Source: Galeopsis tetrahit (lineage: Eukaryota; Streptophyta; Magnoliopsida; Lamiales; Lamiaceae). From it: DNA of 64,000 bases. A model generated the notes under the pieces. That model worked only from the letters and a program-made list of their open reading frames with translations. It did no database searches and was not told the DNA's origin. A program made the position numbers and the translations under genes. How positions within the stretch are numbered: position 1 is the stretch's first letter; each line of letters begins with the position of its first letter. The stretch is taken from assembly GCA_963675135.1 (NCBI GenBank), contig OY776130.1:22374001-22438000 (forward strand). Reading direction: 5' to 3'. Shown one piece after another: positions 21,571 to 33,133 of the stretch.

Positions 21571-24500
21571 AAAGTCTGATCGTATTCCAGAGACAATTTA
21601 CCATATTTCTCTACATTTCATAATACCAATGTTAATCGCATTCATCTCAGCCGCCAGAACCGTGCATGAGTTCGTAATTTTTGTGAAACCGGCCAAAACA
21701 ACACCTTGAACACTAGTACATAGCAAGTACCCAATAGCAAAAAATGTTTTTCCGGGTTAAAAGTTGCGTCTGTGTAGAGAATATTTCGTTCAAGCTCATT
21801 CGTTTTTAGGGCACAAACATTTTCATATTATTACCACTACAACTTTTGTCTATACTTTCATGCTTATAATCGTTCCAGTACTTCAAAGCCCATTCAAAAG
21901 AGAATGCTTGCATACCTTTCATCTTCTTATGATCATGATCCTCCATGTGCATATAGTTGCATCGTTCTTTCCAAATTACCCATGCTGTAACCAAAATTTA
22001 CTCCAAATCGTTTGCCCCCATGCTCTCATTACACTTGGAAAAGAGCTCAAACAGAGTGCTCAAAGCAAAATTATTGATCTCCTCCCATAATCCATGTTTT
22101 TCCACACCTTTCTCGCAAATCCACATTTAAAAATCGCACGAGTATTGTCTGCAATCGAAGCCCCACAGCATCGACAACGTGGATTAATAGGTAGATGATG
22201 CCTGCTCATATTATGTTTAGTTGCCACCAAATCTTGTACTAATTTCCATCAAAAAATACATACTTTTGGCATCATCTTCATCTTCCAAATAATTCTAAAA
22301 AGTTTTTTGCTAACCTCATTATTGGGAGGGCCATGATCGCCAGCGTTCCTTACTAACATATCTCGCTCATATGCATGATAATATCCAGATGCAACCGTAA
22401 ATCCTCCATTTAAGTTATCTTTCCAAAATAGATGATCTTCAATATCTGCTCCAGCCAAATGTGTTTTCAGTATAACACCAGCCTCGAAATGAAGAAATGC
22501 TTGTCAAATTAATTCATGATTCCATGCTTAATCAGGTTGTTTAAATCTACCAACTTTCGACCCACTAGCGATACAAGAGTAAATACATCCTTCATGAAGA
22601 TTAGACACCCATTTATCTTTAAAAATATCGACCATTTTTTCGTTACATATTCTCCATCATACTCCACTTTCCAACACCTCTCGTCCCCATAACAAGGACC
22701 TCCATATGTATGACGAGTTACACACTAGCTCCGCACTCATAATGTCCATGTTGTGTAAATAACGCAATTTAAAGATTATGCTCACTAGTGTTTGTAGATA
22801 ATTAATCATTCTCCAAACTTGCTTTGCCAGAAGAGATTTATTGAAAGAGACAAGTCGTCGAAAGCCCATTCCCCCCTCATCCTTCTATCTGCAAACTTCA
22901 CTCCATTTTTTGTCAATGGATTTTTCTATGCCCCTTATGTTCTCCCCACCAAAAGTTAGCTATAACACTCTCCATTGTCGAGCATATAAAGGCCAAAATG
23001 CGAAAGAAAGTCATTGCATATGATGTGATAGCTTGAAGGACTGATTGAATAAGTATCTCATCATTACCACCTTCAGAAAACTGCCTATGACTCAAATTGA
23101 CAAATTTTTTTTAACCCTAATCCAATAAGTAACCAAACTGATGTTTCTTCGATCTTGCTAGCAATGTAGGGAGCCCCAAATATAATTCATGTCCCTGAGC
23201 TGATCTAACTCCCATAATGCGCCTAATTTCCTCAACATTATTACTCTTCGTATTTGGGCTAAAAGTGATGGTTGATTTTTCAAAATTGATTAATTGGCCA
23301 GACGTTTTCTCATACATATGTAAGTTTACACGAACATTATGACCTTCCTGAGGAGATGCTTTAAAGAAAAGTAGACTGACATCTGCAAAGAATAAATGTG
23401 AAAGAATTGGAGCCGATCTAGCAATTTTAAACTCGATTTTTTTAATTCAACAACCTTTGTCAATAGAGATGATAGACTTTGCGCACATATAACAAAAATA
23501 TATGGTGAAAGAGGATCACCTTGCCGCAAACCCCCGGATGGCCTAAAATTCTCTGAAATAAATCCATTTATCTTAATGCCATAAGATACCGAGGCCACAC
23601 AATTAAGAATAAGCTCAATCCATTTTTCTGTTGCATCATAGCCCCCTAGAGGAATTGCCATTCAACCCGGTCATACGCCTTACTCATGTCTAGCTTAAGG
23701 ATTGCATATCCTGCCTTACTCTTTGAAGCTCAAATTCAATGCATGCATTAAAATTCCACAAGAATATTATTCGATATAAGCCTACCTGGAATGAAGGTAC
23801 TTTGGTATTGATCAATAATCTCATGGATGATGAACTTAAGACGATTAGTGATTGTACATGCAAGAATGCGATAACTAACATTACACAAGTTAATTGGCCT
23901 ATATTGGGTCACTAAGTTAGGATTTTTAACCTTAGAAATAAGCGTAATCACCATTTTATTCCATTATTCCAATAACCCTCCTTGATTCAGCACATTCAAA
24001 ACCTACCTTGATACTTCATCCCCAATTGTCATCCAATTTGTTTGGTAAAATGAAGTTGAGTATCCATCAGGCCTCGGAGCATTCCATGGATTAAGGTCCT
24101 TGAATGCGTTAGCCACTTCCTCTTTGGTGAATAGGGCATCCAACATGCAATTATCTGCTTGTGTGATTCTTTTGGAATACACTTCGTCGCTTGCTCAGTG
24201 GTTTCTATATTCGAGCCACTAGTTATATAGAGGTTTTGATAAAAACCGACAAAAATATTCCTAATCCACTTTCCTCTGATATCCATTGACCATTCTCCAA
24301 TTGAATCCCACATATTTGATTGATACCCCATCTGATATTGGCCCTATTGTGAATGAAACTCGTATTATGATCACTTTTCTTAAGTTAAGCAACCCTAGGA
24401 CACTATTTTCAATACTATTCTTCTTGTGTATGGAGTTTTTCGAGCTGATTTTCTGACTCACCATTTTTTCCTACATCTAACATGTGTTCAACATTGTTTA

Positions 24501-25370
24501 TTCCACCGCAAGGGAATTTTTAACTTCCTTAATACGGCGTGGAATTGACCCCCCTTTTCCTTTGGCCCATTTCTAAATTACACGACTACAAGTTAACAAT
24601 GTCTATTGTAGTCCAGCATCTTTCTCCCTTTTGCTCCAAACTCGCGATATCATGTCATGGAAATCAGGTTCTCTTATCAAATGATTCTCAAACTTAAAGG
24701 ACCTTGTCTTGCCTTTCGAGTTATATACCAATCCATGTATACATTTAAGCTAAATAGGTCGATGATCAGAGTACAAAAAATCAAAATTTTTAGCTTCAAA
24801 ATTAGAAAACAACGAGGTCCATTAATCATTAGCCACAAATCTATCTAATATTTCTCGAATTAGGTTCTCTCCTTTTCTTTTATTGTACCACGTATATTTG
24901 GATCCCTTCGTTTGCAAAGTTTTAAGGTCATTAAACATGAGGGCATCATGAACTTGTTGCATTCTCCATAAAGATTTATGATCTCCTCCAAACTTTTCAT
25001 CATAAAATAACATCTCATTAAAATCACCTCCCACCAACCAAGCTTTAGAAGTGAAGTAGCTGGACAACCATAAAAACTAGTGAATCACCATTTACCAATA
25101 CCAGAATCTATCACACAATCCACATGGCCAGAGGAGTAAGACAACACTCTAACATCCCATTCATTCCAAAATAAAAGTAGTCCACCATCATTACCACATA
25201 CATCGACATTAAAGCAAGAAGTAAAATCTAGTTAGACTTGATAGTATCAACAAGACAAGATTGACATTTAGATTCACTAATAAACAAAAGACTAGGACGA
25301 AACTGCATAGCTAACCTATTTAAACGACTGAACGCACGAGCACTATGAACACCTCATGCGTTCTAACAAA
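21571..25370 (-). pseudogene. LINE ORF2: endonuclease, RT, zf-RVT and first half of RNase H
   Basis: Read from 25370 downward. The apurinic-like endonuclease has ARAFSRLNRLAMQF, LLFISESK, WLVGGDFNEM and SKYTWYNKR. The RT region has VITLISKVKNPN, YRPINLCNVSYRILA, FIPGRLISNNILVEF and LRQGDPLSPYIFV. The catalytic box reads FFADVSLLFF, so the second Asp of FADD is Val (codon at 23378-23380). A zf-RVT-like segment lies around 22250-22460 (LFWKDNLNGGFTVASGYYHA). RNase H starts near 21720 (LAAEMNAINIGIMKCREIW) and breaks off at the hAT boundary. Several frameshifts and stops occur. The enzyme would be dead even without them. Confidence 0.88.
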
Positions 25371-25559
25371 AAAGACTCATTCGTCCCGGCGGGACTGTAT
25401 CACCTCAGCCTCCGCCACACTTGAGATATCCACATCATCCTTCAGATCATTTTTCTCAAACATGCTTCTTTCCCTCTTACTCGGCCCACCCTCACCTTCA
25501 TTTCAACCCCAATGGCTCCTCCTCACCTCCCACTACCTAACAAATGCCCTCTTCTTGCG

Positions 25560-26840
25560 TGGAACTGTATTTCTTTGTATCAAAACTAGATCAACAGTGT
25601 CGTCTGTATCTCTCCCTTTTCCTTTACCGCCCGCTTTCGTAGCCTTAGTCTACCCCACTCCTTCCACCATAGGTATATTGGGCTCCTCTCCTTCCTTGAT
25701 AATTTCAACAAAGCATTGAAATCAAAAGCCCTAAAATCTCTACCCACATAGTGAGTAACCTTATAGTCATGTCCATTATCCTCAGCAAATAGCGGCTTCT
25801 TCACATATTGATGTTCGTGTTCCAGTGGGACAACAAATGAGAGAGGCTCAAGTTCCATACCTATTCTTGGATCGATCCTTTGAGGCCCTTATCGCCGAAC
25901 CTTACCCTCATTGAGTAGCTGATGCCTCGAAAGAGGCATGAGGTCCGCAAAATTATGTACCACGATGCGATTTGGGGGCATCGAGCCAAAAACTACTTTC
26001 TCCCCACCAGATTCTCCCACAATACCTTTGCCATTGTCTTGATGTACTCTTTCTTCTTGAATCCGAACATGTCTCATGTGTCCCCCACTATCAGTTCTCT
26101 CAAGACTATCATTAAGTCTTTGCATGTCTTCTTCTGGCACATTTTTGCGGTATTTAGCCTTAAGCAATTTTGGGAATTCCCTATTTTTTGTACACCAAAG
26201 CTCGGTATTTCCAATCGCAGCAACACAATCTTTCTCTACATGATCTAACATTGCACACAAATTGCAAAAATCCGATAATCTCTCATACCTGAAAGCAATA
26301 GTCATCCGTTCTCCTTGGACCTTGATGGAGGAGCAACGGCATAGTGGTTTTGTAACATCCACCGCCACTCTTACCCTAAACAATTAACCCCATTTCGCTT
26401 CTCCCATGGTGGTATCTACCTCAAGAACATTATTAACCATTGCATGTATTTGAAGCCCATACACTTGTACCCAAAAAGGCACAAAGTGAAGATGAATGTC
26501 AGGGGGATTTTTAGTACCATGCAATCTCCCCATCACCAACAAGGACCTTCTTAGATTCCATAGTTGCTTATGGAACACTATTTTCATCTCCGTCTCTTCA
26601 ACAAAGTCCACCAAGAAAACCCCTTCTCCCACCGTAGATACTTTAATGGGCCAGTGGTTTTCCACACCCTTTTTAGTGTCTCATGTAACTCTGGCACACC
26701 AATCAATCGTTTTGCCACAAATCGCATAACCAGAGCAGCCTTTGGCTTGATAAGCTCGACCTTTTTTTTATGATGATGTAGGTAGTCTCTCTCTCCGACA
26801 ACGTGAAATTTTGAAGCATGTCATTAATCATTTCAGCTAT
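25560..26840 (-). pseudogene. LINE ORF1 (gag-like: DUF4283 plus zinc knuckle)
   Basis: From about 26840 the minus strand encodes AEMINDMLQNFTLSERETTY. It continues after a frame change into a DUF4283-like region (VSTVGEGVFLVDFVEETEMK and FVPFWVQVYGLQ at 26384-26665). A knuckle of form C-x2-C-x4-H-x4-C follows (CNLCAMLDHVEKDC, about 26230-26270), the usual order in plant L1 ORF1 RNA-binding proteins. The C-terminal part, down to about 25560, is basic and frameshifted. Stops separate the pieces. Confidence 0.82.
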
Positions 26841-27389
26841 TTTTGCACGGGTGAGAAAGTAAACACACAAAACAAAAAGCTTTTGAGTAAGAGACTCTTT
26901 GCTACACCGACGTAAATATATAGAACCAAAGGTGAAGAGGAAGACAACTTTTTGTAGCACTTCTTCCAACACTTAGATTTGGGAGAGATTTTGCAATTAG
27001 ACATTGAGGAAGTGAGTATACAATGCGTCTTAGGTGCCAATAAAATGGTGCAGGACAATGATATTGTTCCCCTTGGAAATTTGTTTAAAACACAGAGACC
27101 AATTAAAAGAGAGTGAACTACATGTACAAACCAGATCAATTCTAAAAACCGATGCACTCAAATGATTAACTAACCCTTGAGCCTCCCACACAAAGAGTTT
27201 GGGTGAAAATCTTTGGAACAATCAAAATAAATCGCAACACGGAGATTCACGTACTGGGATACCAACCATCGCCGACGGAGGAGAATGTTCTAGATATTGT
27301 CCTGACAAAAGAGTGCTTACTATGCTTTTCCTAGGGAGAGAAAAAACATAGAAGAAGTTTTGAATTATGGTTTGTACTGAAAGATGAGA
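26841..27389 (-). other. LINE 5' leader region
   Basis: It lies between the right-hand target duplication and the first ORF1 residues. No protein similarity is visible. A pyrimidine-rich stretch (TTTTTTCTCTCCCTAGG on the minus strand) lies near the 5' end. It probably holds the internal promoter of the LINE, which I cannot locate precisely. Confidence 0.5.
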
Positions 27390-27879
27390 TTGAGGCGTGT
27401 TTGTTTTACACTACAAAAAATGCCTCAATTAGAGACCAATTTATTGAGACTGACATAAATCAGTCTCAAATAGAGACTGACATAAATCAGTCTCAAATAG
27501 AGACTGGTTCAAGACCGATCAAAATAAAAATGAATTTTGAGACTGTTTTTAGTTCAGTTTTTAATATTATATTTTTCAGACCGCTTAGAGACCAAATTTC
27601 AGTCTCCAAATCGAAATTAAAATTCTGATTTTAAATTTTAATTGGAGACTGAAATTCTGAATCCGAATTTTTTAACCGCCAATTTTAAGCGCACGTTTAA
27701 AGACCTTTTTAAAAAAAAAAGTCTCTAAACCCTAGAATATGTAAATATTGTCTAAGCTCATTTACATTTCCTTTTCTCCAACTCTCTCTCTCTCTCTCGG
27801 ACTCTCCCGCTCTCTCTATCTCTCTAAATGGAAAATATAATACCCACTCACCCTAAATCACTCTCTTCACTCTCACCAG

Positions 27880-28135
27880 TGAGTGAATGCGAAACGGCGC
27901 CTCCCCAACCCACGGTAACAACGCCTCCCCAACCCACGGTAACGACGCCTCCTCCCTAAAGCTTTAGTCACCGCCGCCGCCCTAAAGACCCCACTGCAAT
28001 GAGTCGCCAGCACACTGAAGACGCCCACCTAAATTAGTCCCAAATCGACGCCTTCCCAACCCACGGTAACGACGCCGCCTCCCTAAAGCTTGAGTCGCCG
28101 CCGCCGCCCTGAAGAACCCACTGGAAACTCACTGA
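27880..28135. repeat. GC-rich direct repeats in the CACTA 5' region
   Basis: CCCAACCCACGGTAACGACG-type units occur three times, and a longer block (CTCCCTAAAGCTT, then GTCGCCGCCGCCGCCCT) occurs twice, near 27950 and 28080. No ORF is supported. Base composition differs sharply from the AT-rich surroundings. Confidence 0.75.
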
Positions 28136-28529
28136 CGTTGCCGCACTAAAGATGCCCACTGAAATACGCGATTGTGAGTTTCTACTGTTTGTGAGTTTTG
28201 GATTTTTGAAAGTTGTTTCTCATGTTCTATTTTTTCAGAAATTATTTTTTTTAAAAATAGAACATTTCAAAGTGATGAGTGTTTTAGAATTCTTCTGTTT
28301 ATGTGCTAATCTTAGTTGTGGATAGTTTGAGTCTCAACTTTTGCTTGATTTAAGTTTCTAATTGATTTTTTTGTCAATTTTTTATTAGTTGCATGTTGAT
28401 TTTTGGGGTAATTTTTGTGTAATTTTTGGTGTTGATGTTAATGAAGAGGGGTTAATTACTTAATTGTATCATTATTTCACTTAATTGTATCTGGGGTATG
28501 CACGTAGATGTTGGAGGGCTCACTTGATT

Positions 28530-28810
28530 TAAAGATAGAATGTGGGTTTCCATTTGTTTCATCAGGATTCAAAATTAAATCTTGATACTTTTCCAATTCA
28601 ATAATTTTTCCATATTTCATAACCTGCATAAAATTTGATAATTGGTATAAGAAAATGACCAGAAAATTCACCTCTCTGGTTGCTTGAATCATTATATTTA
28701 ACTTACCAATACAAGATCAGAAGAATTCAAGAATTCCAACTGATGAGTAACATAGACAACAATCTTTTCTTGCTAGAGTTGCATCAAACATTTCTACACA
28801 ATGTCAATCA
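28530..28810 (-). pseudogene. Captured ABCC-type (MRP) ABC transporter fragment, two exons with the intron
   Basis: On the minus strand the upstream exon piece reads KCLMQL-stop-QEK, then IVVYVTHQLEFLNSSDLVL, ending at a GT donor (28706). An 83-bp intron follows, then an AG acceptor and VMKYGKIIELEKYQDLI. This is the H-loop and following segment of the second half of an ABCC nucleotide-binding domain (THQLEFL, then the VMKxGKI strand) in one frame across the intron. The intron is retained, so the fragment came from genomic DNA and not mRNA. It runs opposite to the transposase. The C-terminal residues after about 28555 no longer look like ABCC. Confidence 0.8.
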
Positions 28811-28819
28811 AAATTAATC

Positions 28820-28874
28820 ATTCACGTGGAAGGAAGTTTTCATTCACGTGGAAGGAAGTTTGCATCAAACATTT
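28820..28874. repeat. Short templated repeats beside the ABCC fragment
   Basis: CATTCACGTGGAAGGAAGTT occurs twice in tandem (from about 28820). TTGCATCAAACATTT at 28860-28874 is a second copy of 28779-28793 inside the ABCC exon. Such short copies of nearby sequence at a junction are typical filler DNA from error-prone repair. Confidence 0.75.
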
Positions 28875-29515
28875 TTGTTACAAATGAACGATGCAAATGC
28901 TAATACTCCTCGTGGACTGTCCGACAGTGGTTCACGAGGAAGGAAAAGGCAGCCTGGGACACTTAGACCTCCAGTTCTGCATCCTCGATTGGTCAGGCCG
29001 TGCCCTGTCCAGCCCTCGTTGTCACAACACGTGGATGGATCCCCACAAACGGTGGGATCTTCAGCACCTCCCAAACATGTAGTGAATGCTCAGGACCAAC
29101 GATTACCCATTATGATCAGCGAGGGAATGTAAGCGATTCGTGAATTTAATTAATTTTGTTTAATATGCAAGGGAATGTAAGAATATACCCTTATTTATCT
29201 TGTGTTTGAGTTTGTTGTTTTGACTTGAAGCTCAATTTCTTTCAAGTTGTATAATACAATTCCTCGTTAATTTAGGTAATAATATGGAAATGGTAATTTG
29301 AATTCCGTTGTTGTAGTTTTAATCTATGAATCAATTGAGACTTTACCAACCCCTATTTGCATTGATGTATATGGTTTTTGTTTTAATGCAAAAAAAAATA
29401 AAAAATGGAGAAGAGCGTTGGCCTGTTGATTTTGATTACGTCCTAGAATATTATAGGAATCCTAGAAATGATGACATCGAAACAACATATGTTGGTACCG
29501 TCGGGACCAGTAGTG
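28875..29515 (+). pseudogene. CACTA copy 2, probable 5' exons of the transposase gene (uncertain)
   Basis: A basic, Pro/Ser-rich reading frame lies at 28884-29132 (SDSGSRGRKRQPGTLRPP). A second piece lies at 29398-29517 (RWPVDFDYVLEYYRNPRNDD) just before the recognisable TNP2 region. Both have the strand and position expected of the linker and upstream exons in plant CACTA transposases. I do not recognise a conserved domain in them. Confidence 0.45.
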
Positions 29516-29529
29516 ATTAACAAGTCGAG

Positions 29530-30336
29530 TTGGAATCATCTAATACGTATCATACAATGATTATGGAATCTGGTGTTGTTAACATGTCAAATATGGAGGA
29601 GGACCCAAACGACAAGACATCTCGGTTTTATGAATCACTGAAAGCAATGGATCAATATTTTTATGATGGTTGTGCTTCACACTCTCAATTGTCATTTAAT
29701 GCTCGACTTATGGCTATCAAGACCGAAAACAAACTTTCTAACATGGCATATGAGCAAATGACACAATTATGTAGTGAGATCTGTCGTCCAGGTAATAAGG
29801 TGCCTAAGACGTTTCATATAAGCAAAAGTCTGATGAAGGATATGGGTCTTCTGATTGAGAAGATTGATTGTTGTGTAAACGGTTGCATATTATATTAGGG
29901 TGATGAAGACAGCAAACTGAATGGTTATAGGATATGTGGCCAACCCTGGTACAAAGAGCCACGTAGAAAAGGGCCTAGAGGACAAATCATGAAGAAGACG
30001 AAGAAACTAAAGAAAGTACCACATAAGAAGATGTATTATCTTTCTATCATTCCTCGTTTGATGATGTTGTATCAGTCTAGTGCCACAGCAAAACACATGA
30101 CATGGCATGCAACAGATTCATCTCCACGAGATTCTAGAGAAATGCGACATCCTGTAGACTCGTTGGCATGGAAACACATTGACAGTGTGTTCCCCGATTT
30201 TGCTAGTGAACCTAGGAATGTGAGGTTGGGTTTTAGCACAGATGGTTTTGCTTCATTTGGGATGCATGTGAATAAGTATTCTTTGTGGCCCGTAATACTG
30301 ACTCCGTATAACCTACCTCCGTGGATGTGCATGTGA
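29530..30336 (+). pseudogene. TNP2-type CACTA transposase, N-terminal part only
   Basis: The reading frame matches the conserved front part of plant TNP2: FYESLKAMDQYFYDGCASHS, LSFNARLMAIKTENKLSNMA, LMKDMGLLIEKIDCC, ICGQPWYKE, YLSIIPRLMMLYQSSATAKH and RNVRLGFSTDGFASFG, ending in NLPPWMCM. One in-frame TAG at 29896 falls where the family has Trp in a FW/YW pair. The protein is cut at the point where the catalytic core should follow. The break is a repair scar (see 30264-30349). No DDE catalytic residues remain. Confidence 0.88.
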
Positions 30337-30349
30337 ATAAGTATTCTTT
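30264..30349. repeat. 21-bp filler repeat at the TNP2 deletion junction
   Basis: GCATGTGAATAAGTATTCTTT occurs at 30264-30284, inside the transposase, and again at 30329-30349, exactly where the TNP2 reading frame ends. The second copy starts at a GCATGTG microhomology and is followed by unrelated AT-rich sequence. Confidence 0.85.
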
Positions 30350-31447
30350 TTAGTTAAATACGTTTAAAAAAAAACATTATTCATCATTCGTGACATCTAT
30401 GTGGCACCTCGACAGCTCTGACAATTAAATTATGATTTAATTGTTGCCAGAAAATTGACATATGCATTGAATTGCAAAAATTAAAAAGGTGGCGTATCAA
30501 ATTGCAAAGAAAAAAAAGATACGGAGTATGTTGTAATTGATAAAAACTGTAAAGTTCGTGATTTTTTTTGCAATTAACCCTAGTTATTAATATTATTTTG
30601 GACTTCTTAAAGTAACATTGATTTTTTACAATTAATTGAATGATTTTTATCAATTAATATATGTGGAAATGATTTAACAAATGAAACTTTGAAAATTTAT
30701 TACTTATAACATATACAATAAAGAATGTATATAATTAATTTTAAAAGTTACACAAGACAAAGTACTTGTCAGAGTGGTGGGTGCCCAGGAATCCACCAGG
30801 GATCAATTCCAATAAAGACCAAAATAAAATGGTCAACTAAATAAAGTGGGTGGGGGCGTGGAGGGGGGTCGGGTGCTGGGTCGGGTCGCGGGCGTCGGAT
30901 TCGGTCCCTAATTATAAACCGTTTAGAGACCGATTTGTAACCCGAATACACATGGGTCAACCCACAATTACGGGTTGATTAGAGACCACAATTATCGGTC
31001 TCTAATTTGTAGACCGATTAGAGACCGTTTTTTACCCGAATATTAAACGGGTCATGTTCAAATTAGAGACTGTTTTATGACCGTCATATGTGGTCTGTAA
31101 GTTGTAGACCGATTTGAGACCGTTTTTGACCCAATTAATAAACGGGTCAAAATTTAATTTAAGACTATTTAGTGACCGAAAAAATGGTCACTAAATTTAA
31201 GACTGATTTGAGACTGTTTTAGGCCAGAAAATAAGTCGGACCGACTCACGTTTAGGGACCGTTTTAAGATGGAATTGCCGGTCTGTCATTTAGAGACCGG
31301 CCGAATATCAGTTTCTACTTTGAGATTGTGTCATAAATTCGATCTCTAAATATTAGGTACCAATGAAATAAGGACCACTATAAATCGGTCCCAAATCAGT
31401 CTTGACCGCCTTTACTGTCTTAAAATCGGTCTGCGTTTATTGTAGTG
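30350..31447. other. Right subterminal region of CACTA copy 2
   Basis: There is no gene. From 30900 on it is packed with GAGACCG/CGGTCTC motifs in both orientations, the probable transposase-binding array. The section 30560-30850 matches the corresponding part of CACTA copy 1 (8180-8470) in reverse complement. Confidence 0.8.
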
Positions 31448-31450
31448 TTA

Positions 31451-32012
31451 ATATATTTGTAAGAACATTCTTTTACAAACGATAAAAAAAAAATTACAAT
31501 GGGCGAAAAAACTTGTAGAATACATAAGAAAATCCATAGCATAAATTTAACAAAATAGAAATGATGGTTTATGAGATCGCATAAACAATGAAATGATCAA
31601 TCAATTATAATTACTTTTTAAAAATAATTTTAAAGTGTAACATTTTACTATAGAAATAATAGTAAAGTAATGTGGGGAAGCAAGAGTCAGCCACTTGACG
31701 AATGAAAATTGTGTGGCATGCAGCACTTTCTAACTGAAATTGTCCTATTTGTTTATTGTCGTGTTTCATTTTAAAATCTATATATTATTTTATTATATAA
31801 TGTCATACGTGTAACATACACAATAATATATAAAAATGTAGTAATAAATAAATGGAAAAATACATTTTTTTGTCCTTTAAATTTTTCGACTTTAAAAACA
31901 TTCACTTATATTTATAAAACTTTATATTTTAGTCATTTTATCAATAAACAGAGTAACTCATTCGATTTGAGGACGATGATGATTTTTTTTAATAGTACGA
32001 AGACACAAATAA
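31451..32012. other. AT-rich intergenic DNA, nothing recognised
   Basis: No ORF, repeat boundary or RNA gene is supported here. Confidence 0.6.
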
Positions 32013-32250
32013 GAGCATGTTTGCTTTATGGGTTGAGATAAGATGGGTTTAGATGTGGTGGGTTGGCTAGATAAACCCAAGGGGGAGGCTAGGTTGTCTA
32101 AACCCATGGAATCTAGTTTATTAAAACCGGGTCAAATTATAAACACGGGTCAAGGTGTTTAAAGTTATAAGAAACCAAACATGGGAGAAGATGGGTTTAC
32201 ATATCAAACCCATCACTAAACCCACCTAAACCCATGAAGCAAACATGCCC
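32013..32250. mobile_element. Tourist-like (PIF/Harbinger) MITE, 238 bp
   Basis: It is flanked by TAA (32010-32012 and 32251-32253). The ends GAGCATGTTTGCTTTATGGG and CCCATGAAGCAAACATGCCC are near-perfect inverted repeats. Internal AAACCCA/TGGGTTT repeats extend the dyad. The TTA/TAA target and GGGCATGTTTG-like end are typical of Tourist elements. Confidence 0.88.
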
Positions 32251-32532
32251 TAATAGTGATAAGTGTTAGAGCTTAAGTGTCCCGTCTTTAATTCAAGTTA
32301 GTAATAACATATGTTCTTTGATAAAAGATCTAAAGTATTGAGTTTTGTAAATATAGATAACTAATTTTAAAGTTGAAAAATTTAGGGAATAAAAATCAAA
32401 ACTAGTACTCCTCTTCATCCCACAATTGTCTGCACACTAGCCTTATTCGCCCCTTCCACAATTATTTATACACCTCTAAAAGGAGAAACTTTATCATAAA
32501 CTCCACTCTCACAATATTTACACAAAATGTTA

Positions 32533-32813
32533 CTCCCTCGGTTCCACAGGAATTTGCACATTTTATATAAATGAATGTCTCATATCAATTTGCACACCCC
32601 ATAAAAGGAAATATCTTCATAACCCTCACGCTCAAAATATACTCTTATTTACTCATATGTTATTACTTTTCCACACTCAATCTACTTTTTATTTTACTTT
32701 ATTCATAAAACTTTACGAAACTAACCCTCAAAACATCACTCATTACACATTTTCTTACACATTTCTTAAATTGTGTGTCATCCCAAGTGTGTAAGTTCCT
32801 ATGGAACTTGGAG
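32533..32813. mobile_element. Stowaway-like MITE upstream of the TauE gene
   Basis: The left end is TA then CTCCCTCGGTTCCACAGGAA. The right end carries the inverted match GTTCCTATGGAACTTGGAG. The interior is AT-rich and non-coding. A similar degenerate stretch precedes it at about 32405-32520. The right TA is lost. Confidence 0.65.
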
Positions 32814-32997
32814 TCATTTCAATCAATCTTTTTATTTTATTTAAATTAATTTATAAAATTACACTCAAAACTTCACTCATTACACATTTTTTCTCCATGA
32901 CATAAAGCCATAAACACTTATAAAATGGAGGTAGTATAAATTAAAGAAAAAATGTATTTACCCTTTATTTATTTAAATTGAGATTTATTTTCAAGGA

Positions 32998-33005
32998 TAT
33001 ATAAA
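32998..33005 (+). promoter_or_regulatory. TATA box of the TauE/SafE gene
   Basis: TATATAAA lies 136 bases before the preferred ATG at 33134. A start about 30 bases downstream would give a leader of about 100 bases. Confidence 0.65.
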
Positions 33006-33133
33006 CAGGTAGAACCCGCAGTCCGTAGGCCGTAGCACACCATATTCGCCGATTCATGGTTTTATCAGTTTGCAATGTCCTCAAACAGAACTTCTCAGTA
33101 GCAAAAACACAAACACTTGGCGCGCGTAAAATA

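Larger units (their letters stand above)
17724..27389 (-). mobile_element. L1-type non-LTR retrotransposon (LINE), split by a hAT element
   Basis: On the minus strand the order is 5' leader, ORF1 with a DUF4283-like region and zinc knuckle, ORF2 with endonuclease, reverse transcriptase and zf-RVT region, then RNase H and a poly(A) tail (seen as T7 on the + strand at 17720-17726). Copies of TTGAGGCGTGTTT flank it (about 17710-17722 and 27390-27402), as expected for target-primed reverse transcription. The exact left edge is ambiguous because the duplication merges with the tail. Excluding the hAT insert it is about 6.1 kb, close to full length. Every ORF has stops or frameshifts. Confidence 0.9.
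27409..31447 (+). mobile_element. CACTA (En/Spm) transposon copy 2, with truncated TNP2 and a captured ABCC fragment
   Basis: It starts CACTACAAAAAATGCCTCAA and ends TTTATTGTAGTG, flanked by the 3-bp duplication TTA (27406-27408 and 31448-31450). The left end matches the right end of the CACTA in the Sirevirus (10610 inward), and the right end matches its left end, including the GTGCCCAGGAATCCACCAGG block near 30783. Both are therefore one family in opposite orientation. The interior carries a 5' GC-rich repeat region, a minus-strand ABCC fragment, TNP2 pieces and a deletion scar near 30336. It is 4039 bp and not autonomous. Confidence 0.95.
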
